Assembly: GCF_001420605.1 (NCBI RefSeq)
Contig: NZ_LJIZ01000019.1
Span: 159,023 to 223,022 of the forward strand
Source: Bacillus sp. FJAT-25509
Lineage (GTDB): Bacteria > Bacillota > Bacilli > Bacillales > Bacillaceae_G
Direction of reading: 5' to 3'
Length of the DNA: 64,000 bases
Shown here: in pieces, positions 8,282-16,111 of the stretch
Position numbering within the stretch: the first letter of the stretch is position 1
How the letters are laid out: each line of letters begins with the position of its first letter
The notes under the pieces: generated by a model
Told to the model about the DNA's origin: nothing
What the model saw: the letters and a program-made list of their open reading frames with translations, nothing else
Database searches by the model: none
Translations under genes and position numbers: made by a program

Positions 8282-8854
8282 TTGAACATTCTAACTCTGA
8301 TTTTAAGTTACTTAATAGGCTCAATTTCATTTGCTTTAATAATCGGTAAAGTGTTTTATAAGAAAGATATTCGTGATTATGGTAGTGGAAATCTTGGTGC
8401 AACTAATGCTTATAGAGTTTTAGGCATAAAAGCAGGAGTAATTGTTGCAATTGCTGATATATTAAAAGGTACACTTGCTTGTTTACTTCCACTAATACTT
8501 AATTCTACGATTAACCCTATTTTTTGTGGTTTATTAGCTATATTAGGACACATATTTTCTGTATTAGCTAATTTTAAAGGTGGAAAAGCTGTTGCGACAA
8601 CAACTGGAGTTTTTTTATTTTTGACACCTTTAGGTGTTTTGGTTGGTTTTGTTGTGTTTTTACTAACATTGTTATTTACTAAGTATGTATCACTAAGTTC
8701 AATGTTGGCGAGTATAGCATTATTTATTTACAGTCTAATATTTGAAGATAAAGTTTTCATAACACTTTCGCTACTAATAAGCGTATCAATAATCATTCTT
8801 CATCGACAAAATATAAAGAGAATTCTAAATGGGTCAGAGAACAAAATAGTCTAA
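8282..8854 (+). CDS. plsY: PlsY-type acyl-phosphate:glycerol-3-phosphate acyltransferase
   Basis: PlsY transfers an acyl group from acyl-phosphate to glycerol-3-phosphate, the first membrane step of phospholipid synthesis. The 190-residue protein shows the three conserved loops: GSISFALIIGK near residue 13, RDYGSGNLGATN near 32-43 and GHIFSVLANFKGGKAVAT near 97-114, with hydrophobic helices between. The start is TTG at 8282, AAGGAGA 11 nt upstream. Its place among small accessory genes between two array repeats suggests an extra, acquired copy rather than the housekeeping gene. Whether another plsY exists is unknown from this window. Confidence 0.85.
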   Translation: MNILTLILSYLIGSISFALIIGKVFYKKDIRDYGSGNLGATNAYRVLGIKAGVIVAIADILKGTLACLLPLILNSTINPIFCGLLAILGHIFSVLANFKGGKAVATTTGVFLFLTPLGVLVGFVVFLLTLLFTKYVSLSSMLASIALFIYSLIFEDKVFITLSLLISVSIIILHRQNIKRILNGSENKIV

Positions 8855-8876
8855 AAATATTGAGTATATTTGTTAA

Positions 8877-8925
8877 GCTAACGGGTGCGTTAGTTCAATT
8901 AGTTCTACCTCTCTCTTCGCTTTTA
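8877..8925 (+). repeat. Palindromic array repeat, copy C (degenerate)
   Basis: GCTAACGGGTGCGTTAGTTC keeps the central dyad (CTAACG with CGTTAG). The outer arms and the T-run hairpin are poorly preserved. Confidence 0.6.
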
Positions 8926-8977
8926 TGTCCGTGTTATAATGGATATGATTTTTTAGACATTATAAAGGGGATTACAT

Positions 8978-9442
8978 ATGTACGTTTGGAATATAAAAGG
9001 GCTCGTTCAAGCTTTAAAAGAAGAGAGTATGTCCAGTAAGTCACAAAGATACCATAAAATAATAGGTATTTCTTTATTCGCAATAGTTTTACTAGTTTAT
9101 CCGTTATTATTGTTAACTGAAACTTTTAACATCTTAGATATTATTGATATGATTAGTTTTCTGGTTATCAATCTAGTTGGAATTTATTTAGCATATAAAA
9201 TAAATCAAAGAGGAGATGGGAAGGGATTTGTCTTTCGCTATTTTAGTTTGTATCTTCCACTCACACTCCGATTTTTTGTCTTAGTTACGGTTATTATGAT
9301 TGTCGGTTATTTAATTCTACATTATATTGATCCAACAATTTCTTTGAATGAGACCAACTGGTTCGATTTAGTCACTTCTGTTGGAACAGAAATATATTTC
9401 AATGTCTTAATGATTAAATATATAAAAATGTTAAATAAGTAA
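8978..9442 (+). CDS. Polytopic membrane protein, unknown function
   Basis: The 154-residue protein has about four hydrophobic segments (roughly 29-46, 50-70, 88-110 and 128-150), a charged N-terminus and no recognised catalytic motif. It resembles YIP1-like or DUF-type membrane proteins only in layout. AAAGGGG precedes the ATG, and a TATAAT at 8935-8940 may be its -10 box. It is flanked by array repeats C and D. Confidence 0.55.
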   Translation: MYVWNIKGLVQALKEESMSSKSQRYHKIIGISLFAIVLLVYPLLLLTETFNILDIIDMISFLVINLVGIYLAYKINQRGDGKGFVFRYFSLYLPLTLRFFVLVTVIMIVGYLILHYIDPTISLNETNWFDLVTSVGTEIYFNVLMIKYIKMLNK

Positions 9443-9482
9443 TTAGTTTCTAAGTTGTATCTATCATTTAATCAATGATTAG

Positions 9483-9577
9483 CTTATGCAACTAACGAAT
9501 GCGATAGTTGAACAACGTGATCGGCTGTGATGGTCGATTTTTTTTATTGCGCTAAATGGCAGATTAGTTTAATAAGG
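9483..9577 (+). repeat. Palindromic array repeat, copy D (near full length)
   Basis: The 95-bp element has three parts: a palindrome (GCAACTAACG with ATAGTTGAAC), a terminator-like hairpin GATCGGC-GTCGATTTTTTTT, and a GCTAAATGGCAG tail ending TTTAATAAGG that can pair with the opening CTTAT. It is one of the best copies for defining the family. Confidence 0.8.
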
Positions 9578-9733
9578 AAATGGGAAATAAAGGGATTTCA
9601 GGTATAGAAGAGAAATATTTATTAGTGGGAATATTATCCAATATGGAGTTTGTGGATTATTTTTCTTCCTAGATGGAGCAATGTAAAGAAAAGTCTGTAT
9701 ATTGATGATTTATATGATACGAATATTGACTAA
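9578..9733 (+). other. Possible gene remnant
   Basis: Between repeat D and the next lipoprotein, a frame ending at TAA 9731-9733 encodes a short hydrophobic tail with LWIIFLPRW and then KKSLYIDDLYDTNID, but stops appear just upstream and no start is credible. It may be the 3' end of a decayed membrane-protein gene. Apart from this I see nothing in the 9443-9748 gap besides the repeat. Confidence 0.3.
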
Positions 9734-9748
9734 ATTGGGGTGATAAAA

Positions 9749-10102
9749 TTGAAAAAATATTTTCATATAATCTTGAGTGTTGCTTTATCAGTAATCATTT
9801 TGTCTGGCTGTGGTAATGATAATGAAGAAAAAGCATCTTCATATTCAGTATCAGCAATCGTTTATCATACCCTATCTGATAAAGAAAAAGCAGAATTAGT
9901 AAATGGCAAGCCAGATGGTGGTGGTATAGTAGAGCGAAAAGTGGTTACAAAGAAAATAGCACATCTAACGGATGAAAGTTACGATGGAAAAGAAGTTTAT
10001 GCGATAACATTTCATACAAAGAATAGTGAAATACTTGGTGATATTACTGTGTTTTTCGATGGTGAAACACAGCAAGTAATTGGAAGAGGATATAGAGAGT
10101 GA
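9749..10102 (+). CDS. Small secreted lipoprotein, unknown function
   Basis: This 117-residue protein has a lipoprotein signal peptide (KK, hydrophobic stretch, LSGC lipobox near residue 20) and should be anchored outside the membrane. The mature part is charged, with no known motif. TTG at 9749, 6 nt after TTGGGGTG, is preferred over the GTG at 9740 that lies in the ribosome site. It sits between array repeats D and E. Confidence 0.65.
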   Translation: MKKYFHIILSVALSVIILSGCGNDNEEKASSYSVSAIVYHTLSDKEKAELVNGKPDGGGIVERKVVTKKIAHLTDESYDGKEVYAITFHTKNSEILGDITVFFDGETQQVIGRGYRE

Positions 10103-10190
10103 ATTGGTATGAAAATCATCTTTCTTCAATTGACATTATCCATTTAATGAAAACCTTTTATTTTTAAATATATTATATTTTTATTCAACT

Positions 10191-10272
10191 TACGCAAGCA
10201 TTAGTTGAAGATCACAAACTGCTTAATTGCAGTTTTTTTATTGAAGTAAATGTTAGGTTAGTTTAAGAAAGT
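10191..10272 (+). repeat. Palindromic array repeat, copy E
   Basis: TTATTCAACTTACGCAAGCA with TTAGTTGAA forms the palindrome. A second hairpin, ACTGC-TTAATT-GCAGT followed by T7, replaces the usual ATCGGCT hairpin. The tail ends GGTTAGTTTAAGAAAG. Confidence 0.75.
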
Positions 10273-10294
10273 TATAAACGAGGGGTGGAAGTAT

Positions 10295-10489
10295 ATGTTT
10301 AAAAACAAGGAAGACAGAATGTGGGTTTATTTGGCTGTACCAACGTTTATTATAGGAATCATCATTATATATTATAGTGAACTAAATTATTATCAGTGGA
10401 TTCTTTTTCAGGCGTTTTTGGCTATCTTTTATATATGGCGTTTTTTCTACAGGAGGAAACGGAAGAAAGAAGAAAAAAAATCTTATTAA
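10295..10489 (+). CDS. Small two-helix membrane protein, unknown function
   Basis: This 64-residue protein has two hydrophobic segments (about 9-27 and 33-50) and a very basic C-terminus (RRKRKKEEKK). GAGGGGTGG lies upstream of the ATG. The last two sense codons and the TAA stop lie inside the opening bases of repeat copy F, so the repeat supplies the end of the protein. Confidence 0.55.
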   Translation: MFKNKEDRMWVYLAVPTFIIGIIIIYYSELNYYQWILFQAFLAIFYIWRFFYRRKRKKEEKKSY

Positions 10490-10594
10490 ACTAACTGATG
10501 CTTTAGTTGTACAAAATGATCGGCTGTTTAGTCGATTTTTTTATATAAAAGATAAAAATCCCACAACTTACTAAAGCTGTTAGGTTAGTTATAA
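10482..10594 (+). repeat. Palindromic array repeat, copy F
   Basis: It opens CTTATTAAACTAACTGATGC, then TTTAGTTGTAC, the ATCGGCT-GTTT-AGTCGAT hairpin with T7, and a longer, diverged tail ending GGTTAGTTATAA. It overlaps the stop codon of the gene before it. Confidence 0.8.
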
Positions 10595-10634
10595 TTTAAC
10601 TAATACGATTTGTTCTATTAACGGAGGTGTTATT

Positions 10635-10832
10635 ATGCTTTGGTCGATATTGATAGATGTTATCTTGTTGTTATTTACAATTACTTATTTTGTTAAAACT
10701 TTTTTAAATGGATTCAAGAATAAAATGACTTTTAAAGAAATTATTAAATCAAATTACTTTTTGATGTTATTTTATTTACTTATTCTTTATCCTATAATCA
10801 TCAAGGATTTCATCCGATATTTATTAAAATAA
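10635..10832 (+). CDS. Small two-helix membrane protein, unknown function
   Basis: This 65-residue protein has hydrophobic segments at about 4-22 and 40-60 separated by a basic loop (FKNKMTFKEIIK). GGAGGTG lies 6 nt upstream of the ATG. It lies between repeats F and G. No family was recognised. Confidence 0.5.
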   Translation: MLWSILIDVILLLFTITYFVKTFLNGFKNKMTFKEIIKSNYFLMLFYLLILYPIIIKDFIRYLLK

Positions 10833-10883
10833 AACAGAAATGATGTAAAAGATATTAATTGGAAACTATTATAATTTCAAAAT

Positions 10884-10983
10884 CTTATTCAACTAACTGA
10901 TGCATTAGTTGAACAACAAGATCGGCTGTTTAGTCGATTTTTTTTATTCAACAAAATGGCGATGGCAGGAAAGTTGGATAAGG
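10884..10983 (+). repeat. Palindromic array repeat, copy G (type copy)
   Basis: The 100-bp element has the clearest layout: TTCAACTAA-CTGATGCA-TTAGTTGAA, then ATCGGCT-GTTT-AGTCGAT with eight T residues, then AAAATGGCGATGGCAGG and a closing GTTGGATAAGG that can pair with the opening CTTATTCAAC. Confidence 0.85.
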
Positions 10984-11047
10984 ATTTTTAACAAATTTAC
11001 CAATATTTGGGTTATAATTATTGCTACTATGGTTATAGGAGGAAATA

Positions 11048-11656
11048 ATGAAAAAGATTATATCCACAACAATATTAATTTTGCTAGTATTTTCTATGAG
11101 TGCTTGTACTAATAATCCAAAATCAAACAATGCTATTTCTGAAGCTAAGTTGACAAAAAGAGAAAAGGCAATACTTTCAACAACATCGGATAAATCTTTT
11201 GTTTATGACTTCAATGTTAACAGTAATTACAAGGAATTATCTGTTTGGATTGAAAAATATGAATTTGGTAAATTAGTTGGAGATAAGATAGATCATATTA
11301 CTTCTGGGATTAAAGAGGATGGCTCAATTATCTTTACAACTTCTAAAACACCTAATAATCAAAATCAATCTCTGTTTAATATCAGTATTAATAGTGATGG
11401 TTCAACAGATGTAGTTAATCAGTTGGAAACGACTTTTAAAGATGGATTAGAAGGCGTTACGAGTATTTCGGGAAGCAACCAAACAGAAAACAACCCTATT
11501 AAAAATAATATAGTCTTAGCTAGCATCTGTTATAAAAAAGAGGGACATCGTATGGATTCGCTTACTGATGATTTTTATAGAGATGTGAATAAACATATTG
11601 ATGAAATAAGAGACTATGATGTTGTCTATTTACTTAGAGCTGAGTTTATTAAATAG
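11048..11656 (+). CDS. Secreted lipoprotein, unknown function
   Basis: This 202-residue protein has a clear lipoprotein signal (MKKIISTT, hydrophobic core, MSAC lipobox near residue 20). The mature part is Ser/Asn-rich with no recognised domain. AGGAGG lies 6-7 nt upstream, and TATAAT at 11013-11018 is a possible -10. It is the last gene of the repeat-punctuated stretch, followed by copy H. Confidence 0.65.
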   Translation: MKKIISTTILILLVFSMSACTNNPKSNNAISEAKLTKREKAILSTTSDKSFVYDFNVNSNYKELSVWIEKYEFGKLVGDKIDHITSGIKEDGSIIFTTSKTPNNQNQSLFNISINSDGSTDVVNQLETTFKDGLEGVTSISGSNQTENNPIKNNIVLASICYKKEGHRMDSLTDDFYRDVNKHIDEIRDYDVVYLLRAEFIK

Positions 11657-11712
11657 GTGGAAGTATTACAATAAATAAATACGGTCTAAAATTAGAGGTT
11701 CTTGTTACTACG

Positions 11713-11790
11713 TTATTTAACTAAAGCACTGCATTTGTTGAATAAGCATTAAAATAAAAGATTGTTGGGTGAAAACAGTTTTTTTAGTAC
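11713..11790 (+). repeat. Palindromic array repeat, copy H
   Basis: TTATTTAAC (11713-11721) pairs with GTTGAATAA within 11713-11746, followed by a GAAAACAGTTTTTTT segment at the place of the terminator-like hairpin. It is the right end of the array. Confidence 0.65.
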
Positions 11791-11843
11791 TCATAAATCA
11801 ACATTTTAAATTAACAGAGCCTAATTTTAAGTAATTTAACCAT

Positions 11844-11891
11844 AAGTGCATCGAGAACGACTTAAATTAGTCAATTTCGATGCACTTTTTG
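11844..11891. terminator. Bidirectional terminator
   Basis: AAGTGCATCGA (11844-11854) pairs with TCGATGCACTT (11877-11887), followed by T residues. It serves the leftward YciI gene and any transcript from the array. Confidence 0.85.
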
Positions 11892-11894
11892 TAT

Positions 11895-12179
11895 TTAATT
11901 TAATGCGATTAAAAATGGATATAATTCAGCAGTCATTACGTTCTTTTTAACAGCCGGATCATTTTGCATGATTTCTTTAGCATGCAGTAAGCTTTCTGTT
12001 TTTAAGATGACAATACCAAACTCAGCTTGTTCGGTTCTTCCAGCTAATGATACAGTCTTTTCTTTATTTAAGTTCTGTAGATAATGAAAATGTTCCGATA
12101 CAATATTGCGTTCTTCTTCCGTTGAATCATGTAAAAAAGTTGATCGAACTGGTTTTAAAACATAAATAAAGTTTTCCAC
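11895..12179 (-). CDS. YciI-like protein (YCII domain)
   Basis: This 94-residue dimeric alpha/beta-barrel-type protein of the YciI family opens with ENFIYVLKPVR. The ERNIVSEHFHYLQNL segment holds the conserved His-Phe pair, SLAGRTE follows near residue 45, and NDPAVKKNV is at the C-terminal side. Biochemical roles in this family are mostly unknown. The start is GTG at 12179, with AGGATG upstream. The gene is monocistronic. Confidence 0.75.
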   Translation of the reverse strand: MENFIYVLKPVRSTFLHDSTEEERNIVSEHFHYLQNLNKEKTVSLAGRTEQAEFGIVILKTESLLHAKEIMQNDPAVKKNVMTAELYPFLIALN

Positions 12180-12250
12180 TAAAAGTCACATCCTATCGTT
12201 TATAATAGTTATACTATAGCACGTAATCATTAATTGTAAGGGTGATACAT

Positions 12251-13024
12251 ATGCAGAAAATTATTATAGAAAGACTAAAACAAATAGAAGCCGAACATGA
12301 CGTAAAAATACTATTTGCCGTTGAGTCTGGTAGTAGAGCGTGGGGTTTTCCATCTAAAGACAGCGATTATGATGTGCGTTTTGTCTATGTACATAAGAAA
12401 GAATGGTATTTAAGCATTGACCAAAGACGTGACGTAATTGAATATCCAATCAATGATTTACTCGATTTTAGTGGCTGGGACTTAAAAAAGGCTCTTAATC
12501 TTTTTGCAAAATCAAACCCGGCATTATTAGAATGGTTAAGATCTCCAATTGTATATCATGATGATTTAACGATTTCAGAAGTATTAAGAAAAATGGGGAA
12601 TGAAATTCTTTCTAAAAAGGCGTGTATTTACCATTATCTCCATATGGCTAAAGGGAATTATCGTGATTATTTGCAAGGGGAAGAAGTTAAGATTAAAAAG
12701 TATTTTTATGTATTAAGACCAATTTTAGCTTGTATGTGGATCAAAAAATACAATGAAATTCCACCAATTATGTTTGATGAACTTCTAGAAATGGAAGGGC
12801 TAGACCAGGAATTTTTAGAAGAAGTAGGCAAGTTATTAATCCGAAAAAAACAAGGTGATGAATTAGATTTAGAGCCTAGAAAAAAAGTATTAAACGATTT
12901 TATTGAAAATAACATTCAGTTTTTTGAAGAGTATGTTAAGGGGATTACTGAATCGAACAAGGTGAATATCGGGAACTTAAATGAATTATTTCGAACGACA
13001 ATTGAACATTCATGGGAAAAATAG
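12251..13024 (+). CDS. RlaP/YcgL-type nucleotidyltransferase
   Basis: This 257-residue member of the DNA polymerase beta superfamily has the catalytic signature GSRAWGFPSKDSDYDVR (about residues 27-43), with the paired Asp metal ligands, and a helical C-terminal half with MAKGNYRDY. The family (Nuc-transf_2; RlaP, B. subtilis YcgL) is linked to RNA repair or nucleotide transfer. ATG at 12251 follows AAGGGTGAT and is preferred over an in-frame GTG at 12242. No RNA ligase is adjacent, so a repair role is only inferred from the family. Confidence 0.75.
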   Translation: MQKIIIERLKQIEAEHDVKILFAVESGSRAWGFPSKDSDYDVRFVYVHKKEWYLSIDQRRDVIEYPINDLLDFSGWDLKKALNLFAKSNPALLEWLRSPIVYHDDLTISEVLRKMGNEILSKKACIYHYLHMAKGNYRDYLQGEEVKIKKYFYVLRPILACMWIKKYNEIPPIMFDELLEMEGLDQEFLEEVGKLLIRKKQGDELDLEPRKKVLNDFIENNIQFFEEYVKGITESNKVNIGNLNELFRTTIEHSWEK

Positions 13025-13049
13025 AATAGACTACACACTTTTTGGGAAA

Positions 13050-13077
13050 AATTTCTTTGTATGTTAACAAAGAAATT
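13050..13077 (+). promoter_or_regulatory. Perfect hairpin directly before the Dps ribosome site
   Basis: AATTTCTTTGT (13050-13060) and ACAAAGAAATT (13067-13077) form an 11-bp stem with a 6-nt loop. It ends at the GGAG of the dps ribosome site and has no T-run, so it is not a terminator. It could be an operator, an mRNA 5' stabiliser or a translational control element. Confidence 0.5.
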
Positions 13078-13086
13078 GGAGTGTGA

Positions 13087-13530
13087 ATGAAGTTGGCAAA
13101 TTTAGAAAGTTTATTAAATCAACAACTAGCGAATTGGAATGTGTTATATGTAAAATTACATAACTATCATTGGTATGTAAAAGGACCGAATTTCTTTACG
13201 CTACATGAAAAATTTGAATTGTATTATGACGATGCAAAAGTAATGGTAGACGATTTAGGAGAACGGATTTTAACAATTGGTGCAAAACCAATTGCAACAC
13301 TTCGTGAATACTTAGAAACGGCTACGATTAAAGAAGGAAATCATACATTTTCTGCAGAAGAAATGGTATCTGATCTAATTAAAGACTATGAAAAAGTTGT
13401 ACAAGAATCACGTGAAGTCATTTCAATTGCAGAAGAAAGTGATGATCAAGAAACAGCTGACTTATTTCTAGGTAAGATTGCTGAAATTGAAAAGATGCTT
13501 TGGATGTTAAAGTCATTTCTTGGTAAATGA
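13087..13530 (+). CDS. Dps-family DNA-protecting ferritin-like protein
   Basis: Dps forms a dodecamer that oxidises and stores Fe(II) using peroxide and shields DNA. The 147-residue protein shows the inter-subunit ferroxidase ligands: His in NYHWYVKGPNFFTLHEKFE, near residues 28-45, and the downstream Asp/Glu in YYDDAKVMVDDLGERI. It resembles B. subtilis MrgA/Dps in length. ATG at 13087 has GGAG 5 nt away; a TTG at 13093 is a weaker choice. No PerR box was seen; a hairpin precedes the ribosome site. Confidence 0.85.
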   Translation: MKLANLESLLNQQLANWNVLYVKLHNYHWYVKGPNFFTLHEKFELYYDDAKVMVDDLGERILTIGAKPIATLREYLETATIKEGNHTFSAEEMVSDLIKDYEKVVQESREVISIAEESDDQETADLFLGKIAEIEKMLWMLKSFLGK

Positions 13531-13545
13531 ATAAATATTTAAATG

Positions 13546-13593
13546 GGTGAATTAACCAATCATTAATTATGATTGGTTAGTTCACCTTTTTTT
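13546..13593 (+). terminator. Rho-independent terminator of dps
   Basis: GGTGAATTAACCAATCA and TGATTGGTTAGTTCACC form a long stem with one mismatch, followed by T7. Confidence 0.85.
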
Positions 13594-13707
13594 ATTTTAT
13601 CCGTTTTTTTTATCTTGTTTTCCAGTGTGAAACAAGTGGTTATACGGGTTTTGATGGCGTGTTAAAAATATTAATAAAAAAATTACCAAAAAAAACTAAA
13701 AAACCAA

Positions 13708-13742
13708 TTGTATAATTATTTATATTTGTGTATAATCATTCA
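13708..13742 (+). promoter_or_regulatory. arg operon promoter overlapped by two ARG boxes
   Basis: TTGTAT (13708-13713) and TATAAT (13731-13736) are 17 bp apart. Two ArgR/AhrC-type half-palindromes overlie them: TGTATAATTATTTA (13709-13722, one mismatch) and TGTATAATCATTCA (13729-13742, conserved TGNAT and ATNCA). Their starts are 20 bp apart, about two helical turns, the usual tandem layout for the hexameric arginine repressor. Repression by arginine is therefore likely. Confidence 0.75.
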
Positions 13743-13783
13743 TTATATAAGAATCTGAGCTTCTAAAAAAAGGGGATGGATTT

Positions 13784-14821
13784 ATGAGTAAAGTATTGAA
13801 AGAAAACCATGTAAAGAAAAATGGTTATATTCAAAAGACAAAAGGGAATGTTACAAAAGGTAATTTTAGTTCTGTAAAATGGTCGGATTTTAAAGGTAAA
13901 AATTTTCTTACAATAAGTGAGTTTTCATCAAGTGAATTATTATTCTTACTTGAAAAATCATTAGAAATGAAAAATATGCAAAAGGCGGGAGAGGCGCATC
14001 CTTATTTAAAAGACAAAGTGCTAGGGATGATTTTTGAAAAGAATTCTACTAGAACGAGATTATCATTTGAAATCGCGATGATGCAATTAGGTGGTCATGC
14101 CATCTTTATGAGCAGTAAAGATTTACAGCTTGGTAGAGGAGAAACTGTCCATGATACATCGAAAGTATTTTCTCGTTATGTAGACGGAGTCATGATTCGA
14201 GCAAATACTCATGAGATGGTGAAGGAGTTTGCTGAGCACTCGTCCATTCCGGTTGTTAATGGATTAACTGATCTGCACCATCCTGCTCAAATTATGGCTG
14301 ATTTCTTAACGATTCTAGAGCATAAAGGTAGATTAAAAGGTTTGAAGATTGCTTATGTAGGAGATGGAAATAATAACATTTGTCATTCTTTAATTGAAGG
14401 TGCCGCTAAGCTTGGTGTTTATTTAACGATTGCATGTCCCGTTGGGTATGAACCTAATAAAGTAGTACTTCAATCGATGAAGCATGTTGCAAAAACTACT
14501 GGAAGTGTTATTGAAGTAGTTAATAATCCTGTAGATGGTGTAAGTAGAGCTGATGTTGTGATAACAGATGTTTGGACCAGTATGGGGCAAGAGAAAGAGA
14601 CTGAAATTCGCTTAAAAGATTTTAGTCCGTATCAAGTAAATGATCACTTATTAGAGAACGCAAAAGAAGATTATTTATTCATGCACTGCTTACCTGCACA
14701 TAGAGGGGAGGAAGTAACAGCTTCGGTAATTGACGGTAATCATTCGGTAGTATTTGATGAAGCTGAAAATCGACTTCATGCTCAAAAAGCAATCTTAGTT
14801 GCTTTAATGGGTAATTTATAA
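13784..14821 (+). CDS. argF: Ornithine carbamoyltransferase with N-terminal extension
   Basis: This enzyme makes citrulline from ornithine and carbamoyl phosphate. Visible are the carbamoyl-phosphate loop STRTR (residues 88-92), HPAQIMADF, the DVWTSMGQE ornithine loop and HCLPAHRGEEV. With 345 residues it is about 30 longer than usual because of a Lys/Asn-rich N-terminus (VLKENHVKKNGYIQK). The ATG at 13784 has a good AAAAGGGGATGG site, so the extension seems translated. It is first in an argF-argG-argH operon. Its fit with argG and argH points to a biosynthetic, not arginine-degrading, role. Confidence 0.9.
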   Translation: MSKVLKENHVKKNGYIQKTKGNVTKGNFSSVKWSDFKGKNFLTISEFSSSELLFLLEKSLEMKNMQKAGEAHPYLKDKVLGMIFEKNSTRTRLSFEIAMMQLGGHAIFMSSKDLQLGRGETVHDTSKVFSRYVDGVMIRANTHEMVKEFAEHSSIPVVNGLTDLHHPAQIMADFLTILEHKGRLKGLKIAYVGDGNNNICHSLIEGAAKLGVYLTIACPVGYEPNKVVLQSMKHVAKTTGSVIEVVNNPVDGVSRADVVITDVWTSMGQEKETEIRLKDFSPYQVNDHLLENAKEDYLFMHCLPAHRGEEVTASVIDGNHSVVFDEAENRLHAQKAILVALMGNL

Positions 14822-14869
14822 TTCTAAAAATCTATTATACTTTTTAAAAATCTAATCGGGGGTAATAAC

Positions 14870-16084
14870 ATGGGAAATGAAAAAATTGTTTTAGCATATT
14901 CAGGTGGTTTAGATACATCAGTTTGTATTAAATGGTTACAGGAGAAATATAACTACGATGTAATTGCACTTTGTCTTGATCTAGGTGAAGGAAAAGATGT
15001 TGAAGCTGTTCGTCTAAAAGCGTTAAATTTAGGAGCAATTAAGTCCTATATGATCAATGTAAAAGACTTATTTGCAAATGAATATATTGTCCCCGCTCTA
15101 AAAGCGAATGCATTATATGAAGGTAAGTATCCACTATCATCTGCTCTATCAAGACCTTTAATCGCAAAACTATTAGTTGATGTAGCACAGCAAGAGGGTG
15201 CAGTTGCGGTAGCACATGGTTGTACAGGAAAAGGAAATGATCAAGTTCGTTTCGAAGTTTCAGTAATGGCCTTGAACCCGAATCTTAAAGTAGTAGCGCC
15301 TGTTCGTGAATGGGGCATGACTCGTGATGAGGAAATACAATACGCTCATGAAAATGGTGTTCCGATTCCGGTCGATCTAGATAATCCATTTTCAATAGAT
15401 GCAAATATATGGGGAAGAGCTTGTGAAGCAGGTGTATTAGAGAATCCATGGAATGAAGCACCTGAAGAAGCTTTTGATTGGACGAATGCAATTGAAAATA
15501 CTCCGGATGTTCCTGAATATATTGAAATTGAATTTTCAAAAGGTGTACCTGTTAGCTTAAACGGTCAGCCTATTGAGCTAGTTCAACTAATTGAACAATT
15601 AAATGGTATAGGTGGAAAGCACGGTGTTGGAAGAATCGACCATATTGAAAATAGATTAGTAGGCATAAAGTCGCGTGAAGTATATGAAAATCCAGCAGCG
15701 CTAATCTTAATCAATGCTCATAAAGAATTAGAGTTCCTTACATTACCTCGTGAGGTGACAAATTTTAAAGTAAGTATTGAACAACAATTTTCAAAAATGC
15801 TTTACGATGGATTATGGTATTCACCTTTAATGGGTGCTTTAGATGCGTTTGTAAATACAACACAAGAAACAGTAAGTGGTATTGTTCGTGTGAAATTATT
15901 TAAAGGTACTCATACAGTAGTAGGTAGAAAGTCAGAAACTAGTCTATATAATGAAGAGCTTGCAACTTATTCAAAGGGTGATTTATTTGATCATAATGCA
16001 GCGGTAGGCTTTATTAAACTATGGGGATTACCAACAAAGGTATATAGCGAAGTTACACAGAAAAATACAGTTTTAAGTAAATAA
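14870..16084 (+). CDS. argG: Argininosuccinate synthase
   Basis: This enzyme joins citrulline and aspartate using ATP. The N-type ATP pyrophosphatase loop [11 protein letters not shown] is at residues 9-19, followed by [13 protein letters not shown] near 118 and the C-terminal tetramer helix region. The 404 residues match the family. It lies 48 bp after argF and 27 bp before argH and follows a strong GGGGGTAA site. Confidence 0.95.
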   Translation: MGNEKIVLAYSGGLDTSVCIKWLQEKYNYDVIALCLDLGEGKDVEAVRLKALNLGAIKSYMINVKDLFANEYIVPALKANALYEGKYPLSSALSRPLIAKLLVDVAQQEGAVAVAHGCTGKGNDQVRFEVSVMALNPNLKVVAPVREWGMTRDEEIQYAHENGVPIPVDLDNPFSIDANIWGRACEAGVLENPWNEAPEEAFDWTNAIENTPDVPEYIEIEFSKGVPVSLNGQPIELVQLIEQLNGIGGKHGVGRIDHIENRLVGIKSREVYENPAALILINAHKELEFLTLPREVTNFKVSIEQQFSKMLYDGLWYSPLMGALDAFVNTTQETVSGIVRVKLFKGTHTVVGRKSETSLYNEELATYSKGDLFDHNAAVGFIKLWGLPTKVYSEVTQKNTVLSK

Positions 16085-16111
16085 AATATAGAGTGGATTA
16101 AGGAGGCAGTT

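Noticed and set aside
10909..11112. Plus-strand frame of 67 codons
   Set aside because: It crosses repeat G and runs into the lipoprotein gene in another frame; no ribosome site.
7595..11790. Integron attC sites
   Set aside because: The repeats have a conserved central palindrome but no GTTRRRY core pairs, and no integron integrase is present in the window.
13600..13783. T-box or other riboswitch before argF
   Set aside because: No specifier stem or T-box sequence; the ARG boxes explain the control.
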